Positions 24,254-31,700 of a DNA stretch of 54,583 nucleotides are shown here, one piece after another. The notes under the pieces were generated by a model. That model had not been told where the DNA came from. It worked only from the letters and a program-made list of their open reading frames with translations, and searched no databases. How positions within the stretch are numbered: position 1 is the first letter of the stretch; each line of letters begins with the position of its first letter. A program made the translations under genes and the position numbers. The stretch comes from Burkholderiaceae bacterium (GTDB taxonomy: Bacteria > Pseudomonadota > Gammaproteobacteria > Burkholderiales > Burkholderiaceae_C), in contig JAGOPK010000023.1 of the NCBI GenBank assembly GCA_017992055.1, forward strand, positions 4,207 to 58,789, read 5' to 3'.

Positions 24254-27022
24254 ATGCAGTCTGATCCCTCCGCGGCCACCGGCGGCCGCGCCGACCACAG
24301 CCGCTATGTGCAGCGCATCCGCCGGCGCTACGGCGCCGAGCTGGCCCTGCTGCCCGCCGACGGACCCGAGGCCGCGCTGGATGCGGCTTCCATCACCGCC
24401 CTGGTGGCGCGGCTGCAGGCCGGCGGCCGGCCGCTGGCCTCGGCGCTGCGCGTGGCCCGCCAGCTGGTGCTGGAACGCCTGGTGGTGCTGGACGTGGAGC
24501 AGGACGCGCCGCTGGAGCGCATCACCTCCACCATGACGGCGCTGGCCGAGGCCACGCTGGAGCTGGCCCTGGCCGCCGCCCGCGCCGAGGCCGACGCACG
24601 CTGGGGCGCGCCGCGCGATGCCCAGGGCCAGGTGATCGATTTCTGGATCATCGGCATGGGCAAGCTGGGCGCGCGCGAGCTGAATGTCTCGTCCGACATC
24701 GACCTGATCTATGTCTGCGAGGACGAGGGCGAGACCGACGGCGGTGCCGACGGCTCGCTGCCGCGCATCAGCGCCAACGAGTATTTCGCCCACGTCGCCA
24801 AGCGCCTGTATGCGCTGATCGGCGACACCACCGACGACGGCTTCGTGTTCCGCGTCGACCTGGCGCTGCGGCCCAATGGCAACTCCGGCCCGCCGGTGGT
24901 GACGCTGGGCATGCTGGAGGAGTACTTCCTGGTGCAGGGCCGCGAATGGGAGCGCTTTGCCTGGCTGAAGAGCCGCATCGTCGCGCCACGCGCGGCCGTC
25001 ACCTCCGGCCGCGCGCTGCCGCTGCGCAGCCTGGTGTCGTCCTTCGTCTACCGCCGCTACCTCGACTACGGCGTGTTCGAGGGCCTGCGCCAGCTGCACC
25101 GCAAGATCCGCGACGAGGCCCAGCGCCGCGCCGCCGGCCGGCCCGAGCGCGCCAACGACGTCAAGCTGTCGCGCGGCGGCATCCGCGAGATCGAGTTCAT
25201 CGTGCAGCTGCTGCTGGTGGTGCGCGGCGGCCAGTTTCCCGAGATCCGCACGCGCAGCACGCTCAAGAGCCTGCAGAAGGTGAGCGCCGCCGGCCTGATG
25301 AAGCCCGACACCGCCGCAGCACTGGACGCGGCCTATGTGTTCCTGCGCCGCGTCGAGCACCGCATCCAGTACCTGGACGACCAGCAGACGCATCTGCTGC
25401 CGACGCAGGACGCCGACCTGGCCTGGATCGCCCGCTCCATGGGCCTGGCCGCCTGCACGCCCGACGCCTGCCAGCTGCTGGACCGGCTGCTGGAGATCCG
25501 CGAGCTGGTGGCCACCGAATTCGACGCCCTGCTGCACGACGGACGCACGCCGGCGCCCAATGCGCCGGGCGGCGGCTGCCGCAGCTGCGGCGCGCCGGCC
25601 CTGCCACTGGACAGCGAGGCCCTGGCCGAGCACCTGCCCGAGCCGCTGCGCGAGCGCGTGCAGCGCTGGGCCCAGTCGGCGCGGGTGCAGGCGCTGCGCG
25701 ACGAGCCCAAGCTGCGCCTGGGCAAGCTGGTGCAGCGCGCCGCCGCCGGCGTGGCCGATGGCCTGTGCACCCTGGATGCGGCACTGCGCTTCATCGACTG
25801 GCTCGAACCCCTGCTGCGCCGCGACAGCTACCTGGCCCTGCTGGTCGAGCGGCCCGAGGTCATGAAGCGCCTGCTGCGCCTGCTGGGCCTGGCGCGCTGG
25901 CCGATGCAGTACCTGATGCGCCATCCCGGCGTCATCGACGAGCTGGCCGATCCGCGCCTGCTGCACGAGCGCTTCGACGCCCCCGGCTACATCGCCGAGC
26001 TGGACGACCGCCATGCCGCCTGGGTGCGCGCCGGCGAGGCCGACGAAGGCGCCTTGCTCGATACGCTGCGCCATGCCCACCATGCCGAGGTCTTCCGCAG
26101 CCTGGTGCGCGATGTCGAGGGCCTGATCACGGTGGAGCAGGTGGCCGACGACCTGTCGGCGCTGGCCGATGCCACGCTGGACTGCACGCTGCGCTGGGCC
26201 TGGCCGCGGCTGCGCCAGCACCACCGGCCCGAGCCGGTGTTTGCCGTCATCGCCTACGGCAAGCTGGGCGGCAAGGAGCTGGGCTACGGCAGCGACCTGG
26301 ACGTGGTCTTCCTCTACGACGATGCCGACGAAGCCGACCCCGACCGCGCGCAGGAGGTCTATGGCCATTTCGTGCGCAAGCTCATCACCTGGCTGACGCT
26401 GCGCACCGGCGCCGGCGAGCTGTTCGACATCGACACCGCGCTGCGGCCCAACGGCAACTCGGGCTTGCTGGTCACCTCCATCCGCTCGTTCGAGCGCTAC
26501 CAGGCCGGCCGCGGCGGCAACACCGCCTGGACCTGGGAGCACCAGGCGGTGACGCGGGCGCGCTTCTGTGCCGGCTCGCCGGCGCTGGGCGAGCGCTTCG
26601 AGGTCGTGCGCCGCCAGGTGCTGGCCGCGCCTCGCGACGTGCAGGCGCTGCGGCGCGAGGTCATGGACATGCGCGAGAAGGTGCGCGCGGCGCGGCCGGT
26701 CAAGGACGGGCTGTTCGACGTCAAGCACAGCCCCGGCGGCATGATGGACGCCGAGTTCGCCGTGCAATGGCTGGTGCTGGCCCATGCCGGCAACCATGCG
26801 GCGCTGCAGGACAACGTCGGCAACATCGCCCTGCTGCAGCGCGCCGAGGCCCTGGGCCTGCTGCCGGCCGGCGTGGGCACGGCCGCCGCCGATGCCTACC
26901 GCGAGCTGCGCCGCGCCCAGCACCGCGCCCGCCTGGACGAGCAGCCCACCCAGGTGCCCCCCGAGCAGCTGGCCGGCGAGCGCGAGGCGGTGCTGGCGCT
27001 GTGGCGCGCGGTGTTCGACTGA
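24254..27022 (+). CDS. glnE: Glutamine synthetase adenylyltransferase / adenylyl-removing enzyme
   Basis: A 922-residue two-domain nucleotidyltransferase. The adenylyl-removing half has GMGKLGARELNVSSDIDLIY from residue 134; the adenylylating half has YGKLGGKELGYGSDLDVVF from residue 668. Both show the G-S-D-x-D core that binds metal, and the full length matches the family. It adds or removes AMP on glutamine synthetase according to the PII signal, tuning nitrogen assimilation in the cytoplasm. A small CRSCG segment lies in the linker near residue 440. It is divergent from yhdP, as in related genomes, and its 3' end overlaps the probable start of the rhombosortase gene. Confidence 0.96.
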   Translation: MQSDPSAATGGRADHSRYVQRIRRRYGAELALLPADGPEAALDAASITALVARLQAGGRPLASALRVARQLVLERLVVLDVEQDAPLERITSTMTALAEATLELALAAARAEADARWGAPRDAQGQVIDFWIIGMGKLGARELNVSSDIDLIYVCEDEGETDGGADGSLPRISANEYFAHVAKRLYALIGDTTDDGFVFRVDLALRPNGNSGPPVVTLGMLEEYFLVQGREWERFAWLKSRIVAPRAAVTSGRALPLRSLVSSFVYRRYLDYGVFEGLRQLHRKIRDEAQRRAAGRPERANDVKLSRGGIREIEFIVQLLLVVRGGQFPEIRTRSTLKSLQKVSAAGLMKPDTAAALDAAYVFLRRVEHRIQYLDDQQTHLLPTQDADLAWIARSMGLAACTPDACQLLDRLLEIRELVATEFDALLHDGRTPAPNAPGGGCRSCGAPALPLDSEALAEHLPEPLRERVQRWAQSARVQALRDEPKLRLGKLVQRAAAGVADGLCTLDAALRFIDWLEPLLRRDSYLALLVERPEVMKRLLRLLGLARWPMQYLMRHPGVIDELADPRLLHERFDAPGYIAELDDRHAAWVRAGEADEGALLDTLRHAHHAEVFRSLVRDVEGLITVEQVADDLSALADATLDCTLRWAWPRLRQHHRPEPVFAVIAYGKLGGKELGYGSDLDVVFLYDDADEADPDRAQEVYGHFVRKLITWLTLRTGAGELFDIDTALRPNGNSGLLVTSIRSFERYQAGRGGNTAWTWEHQAVTRARFCAGSPALGERFEVVRRQVLAAPRDVQALRREVMDMREKVRAARPVKDGLFDVKHSPGGMMDAEFAVQWLVLAHAGNHAALQDNVGNIALLQRAEALGLLPAGVGTAAADAYRELRRAQHRARLDEQPTQVPPEQLAGEREAVLALWRAVFD

Positions 27023-27612
27023 TTGCCGGTCGCGCCTGGACCGGCCTGGCCCTGGCCGCCGGCCTGGTCACGCTGGCGCTGTGGCTGCTGGCGCCGCAGG
27101 CCCGGGGCGATCTGGCCGAGGCCCTGGTGTGGCGGCCCGAACGCGCCTGGGACCAGCCCTGGCGCTGGTTCAGCGCCGCGCTGCTGCACCTGAGCCCGCT
27201 GCACCTGGCGGCCAACCTGGCCGGCCTGGGCCTGGTGGCGGCGCTGGGCAGGGCCGCCGGCTGCGGACCACGCGCCACGCTGGCCTGGGCCCTGGCCTGG
27301 CCGCTGACCCAGGGCGCGCTGCTGCTGCAGCCGGCGCTGCTGCGCTATGCCGGCCTGTCCGGCGTGCTGCATGCGGCGGTGGCGGTGGCCGTGGTGCAGC
27401 TGCTGCGGGGCGGCGCCGCGGCGCCGCGGCTGATCGGCGCCGGCCTGGGCCTGGGCCTGGCGGCCAAGCTGCTGCTGGAAACGCCTTGGGCCGGGCCGCT
27501 GCGCCAGGTGCCGGGCTGGGACATCGCCATCGCCCCGGCCGCCCATGCCGCCGGCGCCGTGGCCGGGCTGCTGTGCGCGCTGGCGCTGGGCGTGGGCCGC
27601 GTGTCGCGCTAG
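27001..27612 (+). CDS. Rhombosortase (rhomboid-family protease, RrtA-like)
   Basis: A roughly 203-residue membrane protease with about six hydrophobic helices. The catalytic Ser is in YAGLSGVLHA, the GxSGxxH pattern of rhombosortases, and the catalytic His in AAHAAGAVAGLL near the C-terminus; HLSPLHLAANLAGLGLV is the conserved second-helix segment. Rhombosortases cut proteins bearing a GlyGly-CTERM tail so they can be released or lipid-anchored at the cell surface. The start is uncertain: GTG at 27001 overlaps glnE by 22 nt with GAGG 13 nt upstream, and no ATG is available before the first helix. No GlyGly-CTERM substrate is encoded in this window. Confidence 0.8.
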   Translation: MARGVRLIAGRAWTGLALAAGLVTLALWLLAPQARGDLAEALVWRPERAWDQPWRWFSAALLHLSPLHLAANLAGLGLVAALGRAAGCGPRATLAWALAWPLTQGALLLQPALLRYAGLSGVLHAAVAVAVVQLLRGGAAAPRLIGAGLGLGLAAKLLLETPWAGPLRQVPGWDIAIAPAAHAAGAVAGLLCALALGVGRVSR

Positions 27613-27639
27613 CGTCGCCATCCGGGTGGTGCCGCGGCC

Positions 27640-27645
27640 TAGACT
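27640..27645 (+). promoter_or_regulatory. Putative -10 box of the GST gene (TAGACT)
   Basis: TAGACT lies in CCTAGACTGCCGC, almost the same 13-mer as the box before murU (CCTAAACTGCCGC). It is 32 nt upstream of the GST ATG, with a GGAG ribosome site in between. No clear -35 box is seen. Confidence 0.4.
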
Positions 27646-27677
27646 GCCGCGACCCCCTGACCCTGACGGAGACACCC

Positions 27678-28337
27678 ATGATCACGCTGTGCGGCTTTTC
27701 GGTTTCCAACTACTACAACAAGGTCAAGCTGGCCCTGCTGGAAAAGGGCATCCCGTTCAACGAGGAGCTGGTGATGACCGGCTCCAGGGACGAGGCCGTG
27801 CTGGGCTGCTCGCCGCTGGCCAAGGTGCCGTTCCTGCGCACCGAGCAGGGCTCGCTGTGCGAAAGCCAGGTCATCGTCGACTACCTGGAAGCCGCCCATC
27901 CCGAGCATCCGCTGCTGCCCAAGGACGCTTTTGCCGCGGCCAAGGTGCGCGAGCTGTGCACCTTCATCGACCTGCACCTGGAGCTGGTGGCGCGCGAGCT
28001 GTATCCGCAGGCCTTCTTCGGCGGCACGGTCAGCCAGGACACGCAGGACCGCGTGCGCAAGCAGCTGAGCAAGCAGATCGCCGGCTTCAAGCGCCTGGCC
28101 AAGTTCGGCCCCTATGTCGCCGGCGAGCAGTTCACGCTGGCCGACTGCGCGGCCTATGTCAGCCTGCCCCTGGTGGCCCTGGCCAGCAAGAAGGTGCTGG
28201 GCGAGGACCTGCTGGCCGCCGCCGGCATCGACTGGAAGGCCTATGCGGCGTTGATCGGCCAGCGGCCCAGCGCGCAGAAGGTCGACGCCGACAAGAAGGC
28301 CGATGCGCTGCGCATGGCCGAGGCGATGAAGAAGTAA
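27678..28337 (+). CDS. Glutathione S-transferase family protein
   Basis: A 219-residue GST. The N-terminal thioredoxin-like domain begins [20 protein letters not shown] with SPLAKVPFL (the cis-Pro segment) and [11 protein letters not shown] (the glutathione gamma-Glu binding ES motif). The C-terminal helical domain contains [14 protein letters not shown], the usual N-capping/hydrophobic-staple region. Ser in the SVSNYYNK segment is the likely thiol-activating residue. It probably conjugates glutathione to electrophiles or reduces peroxides in the cytoplasm; the substrate is unknown. The gene has its own apparent promoter (-10 at 27640) and stands alone, between the rhombosortase and the NuoB-like gene. 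Confidence 0.9.
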   Translation: MITLCGFSVSNYYNKVKLALLEKGIPFNEELVMTGSRDEAVLGCSPLAKVPFLRTEQGSLCESQVIVDYLEAAHPEHPLLPKDAFAAAKVRELCTFIDLHLELVARELYPQAFFGGTVSQDTQDRVRKQLSKQIAGFKRLAKFGPYVAGEQFTLADCAAYVSLPLVALASKKVLGEDLLAAAGIDWKAYAALIGQRPSAQKVDADKKADALRMAEAMKK

Positions 28338-28416
28338 GGCCCCGGGCCAGGGGCGGGCCCCGGCAGGTCGCCTTCGTTCAAGACGGCGCGGCCGCGCCCG
28401 GCGCAGCATCGCCGGG

Positions 28417-28920
28417 ATGAACCCGCCTGCTGCCCCCACCCCCCTGCCGTCGCTGGAGCGCGACGGCTTCGCCCTCGCCCGCCTGGACCAGGTGGTGCAG
28501 GTCGCCCGCGCCGACAGCCTCTGGTACCTGAGCTTCGGCCTGGCCTGCTGTGCCGTCGAGATGATGCATGCCGCAGCCGCGCGCTACGACATGGAGCGTT
28601 TCTCGATGATCTTTCGCGCCAGCCCGCGCCAGGCCGACCTGATGTTCGTCTCGGGCACGCTGACCAACAAGATGGCGCCGGCGCTGCGCCGCGTCTACGA
28701 CCAGATGGCCGAGCCGCGCCATGTCATCAGCATGGGCTCCTGCGCCAACGGTGGCGGCTACTACCACCACAGCTATTCGGTGGTGCGCGGCTGCGACCGC
28801 ATCGTGCCGGTGGATGTCTACGTGCCCGGCTGCCCGCCCACCGCCGAGGCCCTGCTGTATGGCATCCTGCAGCTGCAGCGCCTGGTGCGCGAGCGCCGCA
28901 CCAGCTTCCACCGCGGCTGA
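28417..28920 (+). CDS. Orphan NuoB-like protein (complex I 20-kDa / N2-cluster subunit family)
   Basis: A 167-residue homologue of NADH-quinone oxidoreductase subunit B. All four ligands of the N2 iron-sulfur cluster are kept: Cys44-Cys45 ([10 protein letters not shown]), Cys109 ([12 protein letters not shown]) and Cys139 ([12 protein letters not shown]). The [11 protein letters not shown] and [14 protein letters not shown] segments also match NuoB. No other nuo or hydrogenase gene is present: the neighbours are a GST and an AraC regulator, so this is not the nuo operon copy. It could replace NuoB in complex I under some condition or serve another iron-sulfur complex. The N-terminal 20 residues are Pro-rich and unlike NuoB. 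Confidence 0.85.
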   Translation: MNPPAAPTPLPSLERDGFALARLDQVVQVARADSLWYLSFGLACCAVEMMHAAAARYDMERFSMIFRASPRQADLMFVSGTLTNKMAPALRRVYDQMAEPRHVISMGSCANGGGYYHHSYSVVRGCDRIVPVDVYVPGCPPTAEALLYGILQLQRLVRERRTSFHRG

Positions 28921-28932
28921 TCCCGCCCGTCC

Positions 28933-29838
28933 ATGCCCGGCCCGAACGCCTCCACTGCCGCCACTGCCGCCACCGCCCCCACCGCACGGCTGATCGCCCC
29001 GCCCGATGCGCTGCGCGCCTGCCTATACGCGGCCCTGGTGCGCGATACCCGGCCGCTGGGCCCGGCCCTGCCACCGGAGCAGCGGCTCAACCGCTTTCCG
29101 GCGCTGCCGTTCTGCGGCATCACCTGGATCCTCGACGGCGGCGCCACCCTGCTGCAGCCGGCCGGCCATCCGGACCTGGGACCGCTGCCGTCCTGCTTTG
29201 TCTCCGGCCCGCAGACCGCGCCCTTCGCCTCGCTCAATCACGGCCCCATCCACACCTTCTGCCTGGTGCTGCATCCGGCGGCGCTGCTGCCGCTGTGCGG
29301 CGTGGCGGCCGGCAGCCTGCGCGACCGCCACCGGCCGCTGCACGAGTTGCTGCCGGCCGACGGCCCGGCGCTGGACCAGGCCGTGCGCGCCGCGCCCGAC
29401 GATGCGGCACGCCTGGCCGCGGCCACCGACTGGCTGCTGCCGCGCTGGCAGGCGGCGCAGGCGGCCCAGGCCGCGCTGGCCCCGGCCGAGCGCGGCCTGG
29501 CCCTGCTGCCCGAGCTGCTGCGCCAGGCCACGGTGCAGGGCGTGGCGTCGCTGCTGGGCTGGACCTCGCGCCATCTGGAACGGCGCAGCCGCCAGGTGCA
29601 CGGCCTGAGCCCGCGCGAGCTGCGCAGCATCCAGCGGGGCCACGATGCGGTGATCGGCGACAGCGCGACCCTGCCGCTGGCCGATGCCGCGCTGCAGCAC
29701 GGCTATGCCGACCAGCCGCACATGAGCCGCGACTGGCGACGGCTCACCGGCCTGAGCCCGGCCCGGCTGCGCGCGCGGCTGGCCAGCGACGACGAGAGCT
29801 GGTGGCTGTACCGGCTGCGCCGGCACGGCCGGCCCTGA
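28933..29838 (+). CDS. AraC-family transcriptional regulator
   Basis: A 301-residue protein with a C-terminal AraC helix-turn-helix region (LLRQATVQGVASLLGWTSRHLERRSRQ, quoted in part, then ALQHGYADQPHMSRDWRRLTG and SPARLRAR). The N-terminal 170 residues form a sensor with a PFCGITWILDGG stretch as in DUF6597-type AraC members. The ligand is unknown. It begins 12 nt after the NuoB-like gene on the same strand, so the two may share an mRNA, and it converges on the ferritin-like gene across a short tandem repeat. Its targets may be the nearby NuoB-like, di-iron or peroxidase genes; this is a guess from position only. Confidence 0.85.
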   Translation: MPGPNASTAATAATAPTARLIAPPDALRACLYAALVRDTRPLGPALPPEQRLNRFPALPFCGITWILDGGATLLQPAGHPDLGPLPSCFVSGPQTAPFASLNHGPIHTFCLVLHPAALLPLCGVAAGSLRDRHRPLHELLPADGPALDQAVRAAPDDAARLAAATDWLLPRWQAAQAAQAALAPAERGLALLPELLRQATVQGVASLLGWTSRHLERRSRQVHGLSPRELRSIQRGHDAVIGDSATLPLADAALQHGYADQPHMSRDWRRLTGLSPARLRARLASDDESWWLYRLRRHGRP

Positions 29839-29860
29839 AGCCGCAGGCCCGGGGCGCCGG

Positions 29861-29876
29861 GCTCAGGCGCTCAGGC
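29861..29876. repeat. Tandem 8-bp direct repeat at a tail-to-tail junction
   Basis: GCTCAGGC occurs twice in a row between the AraC gene and the converging di-iron protein gene. Each copy gives a TGA on the minus strand (29863 and 29871), 8 bp apart and so in different frames. The one at 29871 is the stop of the di-iron protein. Confidence 0.75.
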
Positions 29877-30740
29877 CGGCTGGGCGCCGGGATTGGCGCC
29901 GCCCGGCGGCACCAGGCGCGCGGCCATTTCCTTGCGGAAGCGGTTCAGCTCCTGCACGCTGGCAAAGCTGCGCTCCATCAGCAGGCTCATGTTGTGCAGG
30001 ATGCGCTCGACGACCTTGTTCTCCCACACGGCGTCGAACTGGATCTGCTGGTTCAGCCACTGCTCCAGCCATTCCGGATTGGGCAGCCGGCTCTGGATGG
30101 TGTCGCGCGGGAACAGCTTCTCGTTGACGTGCAGATTGGTCGGGTGCAGCGCCTGGGCGGTGCGGCGCGCACTGGCCATCAGCACACCCACCTTGGCGAA
30201 GGCGGCGCGCGCCTCGTCGCCGAACTTGGCCATGGCCCGCTTCATGTAGCGCAGGTAGGCGCCGCCATGGCGAGCCTCGTCGCGGGCCAGGGTCTCGTAG
30301 ATCTGCTTGATCACCGGCTCGGTGTGCCATTCGGCGGCGCGACGGTACCAGTGGTTCAGGCGGATCTCGCCGCAGAAGTGCAGCATCAGCGTCTCGAGGG
30401 CCGGCGCCGGGTCGAACTCGAAGCGCACCTCGTGCAGCTCCTGCTCGGTGGGCACCAGGTCGGGGCGGAAGCGGCGCAGGTATTCCATCAACACCAGCGA
30501 GTGCTTCTGCTCCTCGAAGAACCAGACGCTCATGAACGCGGAAAAATCGCTGTCGTCGCGGTTGTCGCGCAGGAACATCTCGGTGGCCGGCAGCGCCGAC
30601 CACTCGGTGATGGCATTCATCTTGATCGTCAGCGCCTGCTCGTCGCTGAGCTTGCCGGCGTCGAAGCGGTCCCAGGCGATGTCGGTGTCCATGTTCCAGC
30701 GCACGGCTTCGAGTTGCTTGAAGAGTTCGGGATAGAGCAT
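29871..30740 (-). CDS. Ferritin-like di-iron protein of the acyl-ACP desaturase type
   Basis: A 289-residue helical protein with two di-iron motifs, EEQKH (76-80) and DEARH (154-158), plus isolated Glu46 (ITEW) and Glu125 (CGEIRLNH). Six carboxylate/His ligands in this order match the acyl-ACP desaturase branch of the ferritin-like family, where the motifs read EENRH and DEKRH. Its activity could be acyl desaturation, oxygenation or another O2-dependent reaction. A minus-strand TAAAAT at 30789-30784 may be its -10 box. It is divergent from an exported glutathione peroxidase and lies next to a lipid-modification operon, so a role in lipid oxidation or protection is plausible but unproven. Confidence 0.8.
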   Translation of the reverse strand: MLYPELFKQLEAVRWNMDTDIAWDRFDAGKLSDEQALTIKMNAITEWSALPATEMFLRDNRDDSDFSAFMSVWFFEEQKHSLVLMEYLRRFRPDLVPTEQELHEVRFEFDPAPALETLMLHFCGEIRLNHWYRRAAEWHTEPVIKQIYETLARDEARHGGAYLRYMKRAMAKFGDEARAAFAKVGVLMASARRTAQALHPTNLHVNEKLFPRDTIQSRLPNPEWLEQWLNQQIQFDAVWENKVVERILHNMSLLMERSFASVQELNRFRKEMAARLVPPGGANPGAQPA

Positions 30741-30805
30741 GGCGAGGTCCTGGCCGAGGGGTCGTGGATCGGGAGCGGCAAAGATTTTAACGGTCGGGGT
30801 TGTCC

Positions 30806-31375
30806 ATGAGATCCAAGCACTTGACTCTGGCGGGGCTGCTGCTGGCCGCGTCCTTCGCCGTCCAGGCCGCCGGCCCGGCGGATTGCCCGGCGCTGCTGCG
30901 CCAGACGCTGCCGCGGCTGCAGGACGAAAAGCCGGTGGACCTGTGCGGCTGGCGCGGCCAGGTGCTGCTGGTGGTCAACACCGCCAGCTTCTGCGGCTAC
31001 ACCGAGCAGTACAAGGCCCTGGAAGCCCTGCATGCGCGGCTGCAGCCGCGTGGCCTGGTGGTGCTGGGCTTTCCCAGCAACGACTTCGGCCAGCAGGAGC
31101 CGGGCAGCAATGCCGACATCGCCGCCTTCTGCGAAAGCACCTTCGGCGTGCGCTTCCCGATGTTCGCCAAGAGCCGGGTCGTGCCGGCCGCCGGCGCGGC
31201 GCTGAATCCGCTATATGCGCAGCTGATCGCCCAGACCGGCCAGGCGCCACGCTGGAACTTCCACAAGTACCTGATCGGCCGCGACGGCCGCCAGGTCAGC
31301 AGCTGGCCGTCGGCGGTGACGCCCGATGACCCCGCGTTCGCCAAGGAAATCGAAAAACTCCTGAAGACAAAATGA
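30806..31375 (+). CDS. Exported glutathione peroxidase-family protein
   Basis: A 189-residue protein with a Sec signal peptide (MRSKHLTLAGLLLAASFAVQ, then AAG), so it acts in the periplasm. The peroxidase tetrad is complete: Cys63 (TASFCGYT), Gln97 (FGQQEPG), Trp150 and Asn151 (PRWNFHKY). Cys109 (AAFCESTFGVRFP) aligns with the resolving Cys of thioredoxin-dependent peroxidases, so the reductant may be a thioredoxin-like protein rather than glutathione. I chose ATG 30806 over TTG 30800. The gene is divergent from the di-iron protein and 325 bp upstream of the lipid-modification operon. It probably removes lipid or other organic hydroperoxides. Confidence 0.88.
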   Translation: MRSKHLTLAGLLLAASFAVQAAGPADCPALLRQTLPRLQDEKPVDLCGWRGQVLLVVNTASFCGYTEQYKALEALHARLQPRGLVVLGFPSNDFGQQEPGSNADIAAFCESTFGVRFPMFAKSRVVPAAGAALNPLYAQLIAQTGQAPRWNFHKYLIGRDGRQVSSWPSAVTPDDPAFAKEIEKLLKTK

Positions 31376-31700
31376 GACCGATCAGTCACACTTGAACTCA
31401 TCAGTTCAAACCGCGTCCATCCGGACGCAGCGACGCGATGAGTTGCCTGTTGTCCCCCTCCGTCCGCGCCCGGTCCGCCCTCCGGCATCCCGCCAGGGAA
31501 CTTGGCCGCGTCCAGCGACTCCATCGCAGCAGCCACGGCCTGTTCATGCGGTCCGGCCGTGGCCGGCAAGCGTTTTGCGCGCCGTGCAGCCGGTCGGGCA
31601 ACCGACCTGAAATCCCGGGGCAGTTCTCCTCCTCCTCCCTCCCTCCCTCGTTGGCCCCGGGGCGCTGCACGGCGCTTTCTTCCTTCCGCCGGGAGGCCGC
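31376..31700. other. 325-bp intergenic region with two hairpin-forming inverted repeats
   Basis: No gene is supported here. Just after the peroxidase stop, TTGAACT and AGTTCAA (31392-31409, loop CATC) form a perfect AT-rich inverted repeat, and GCGTCC/GGACGC (31413-31428, loop ATCC) a second one 3 bp later. The right part holds a pyrimidine-rich tract (TCCTCC and CCCTCC repeats, 31625-31650) and a GGGAGG ribosome site before the ATG at 31701. The region should contain the promoter of the eight-gene operon. I could not find a convincing TGATC-type extracytoplasmic sigma factor element. Confidence 0.55.

Noticed and set aside
28338-28416. Intrinsic terminator after the GST gene
   Set aside because: The segment is full of overlapping GC palindromes (GGCCCCGGGCC and similar), but no T-run follows and no single stem is clearly preferred.
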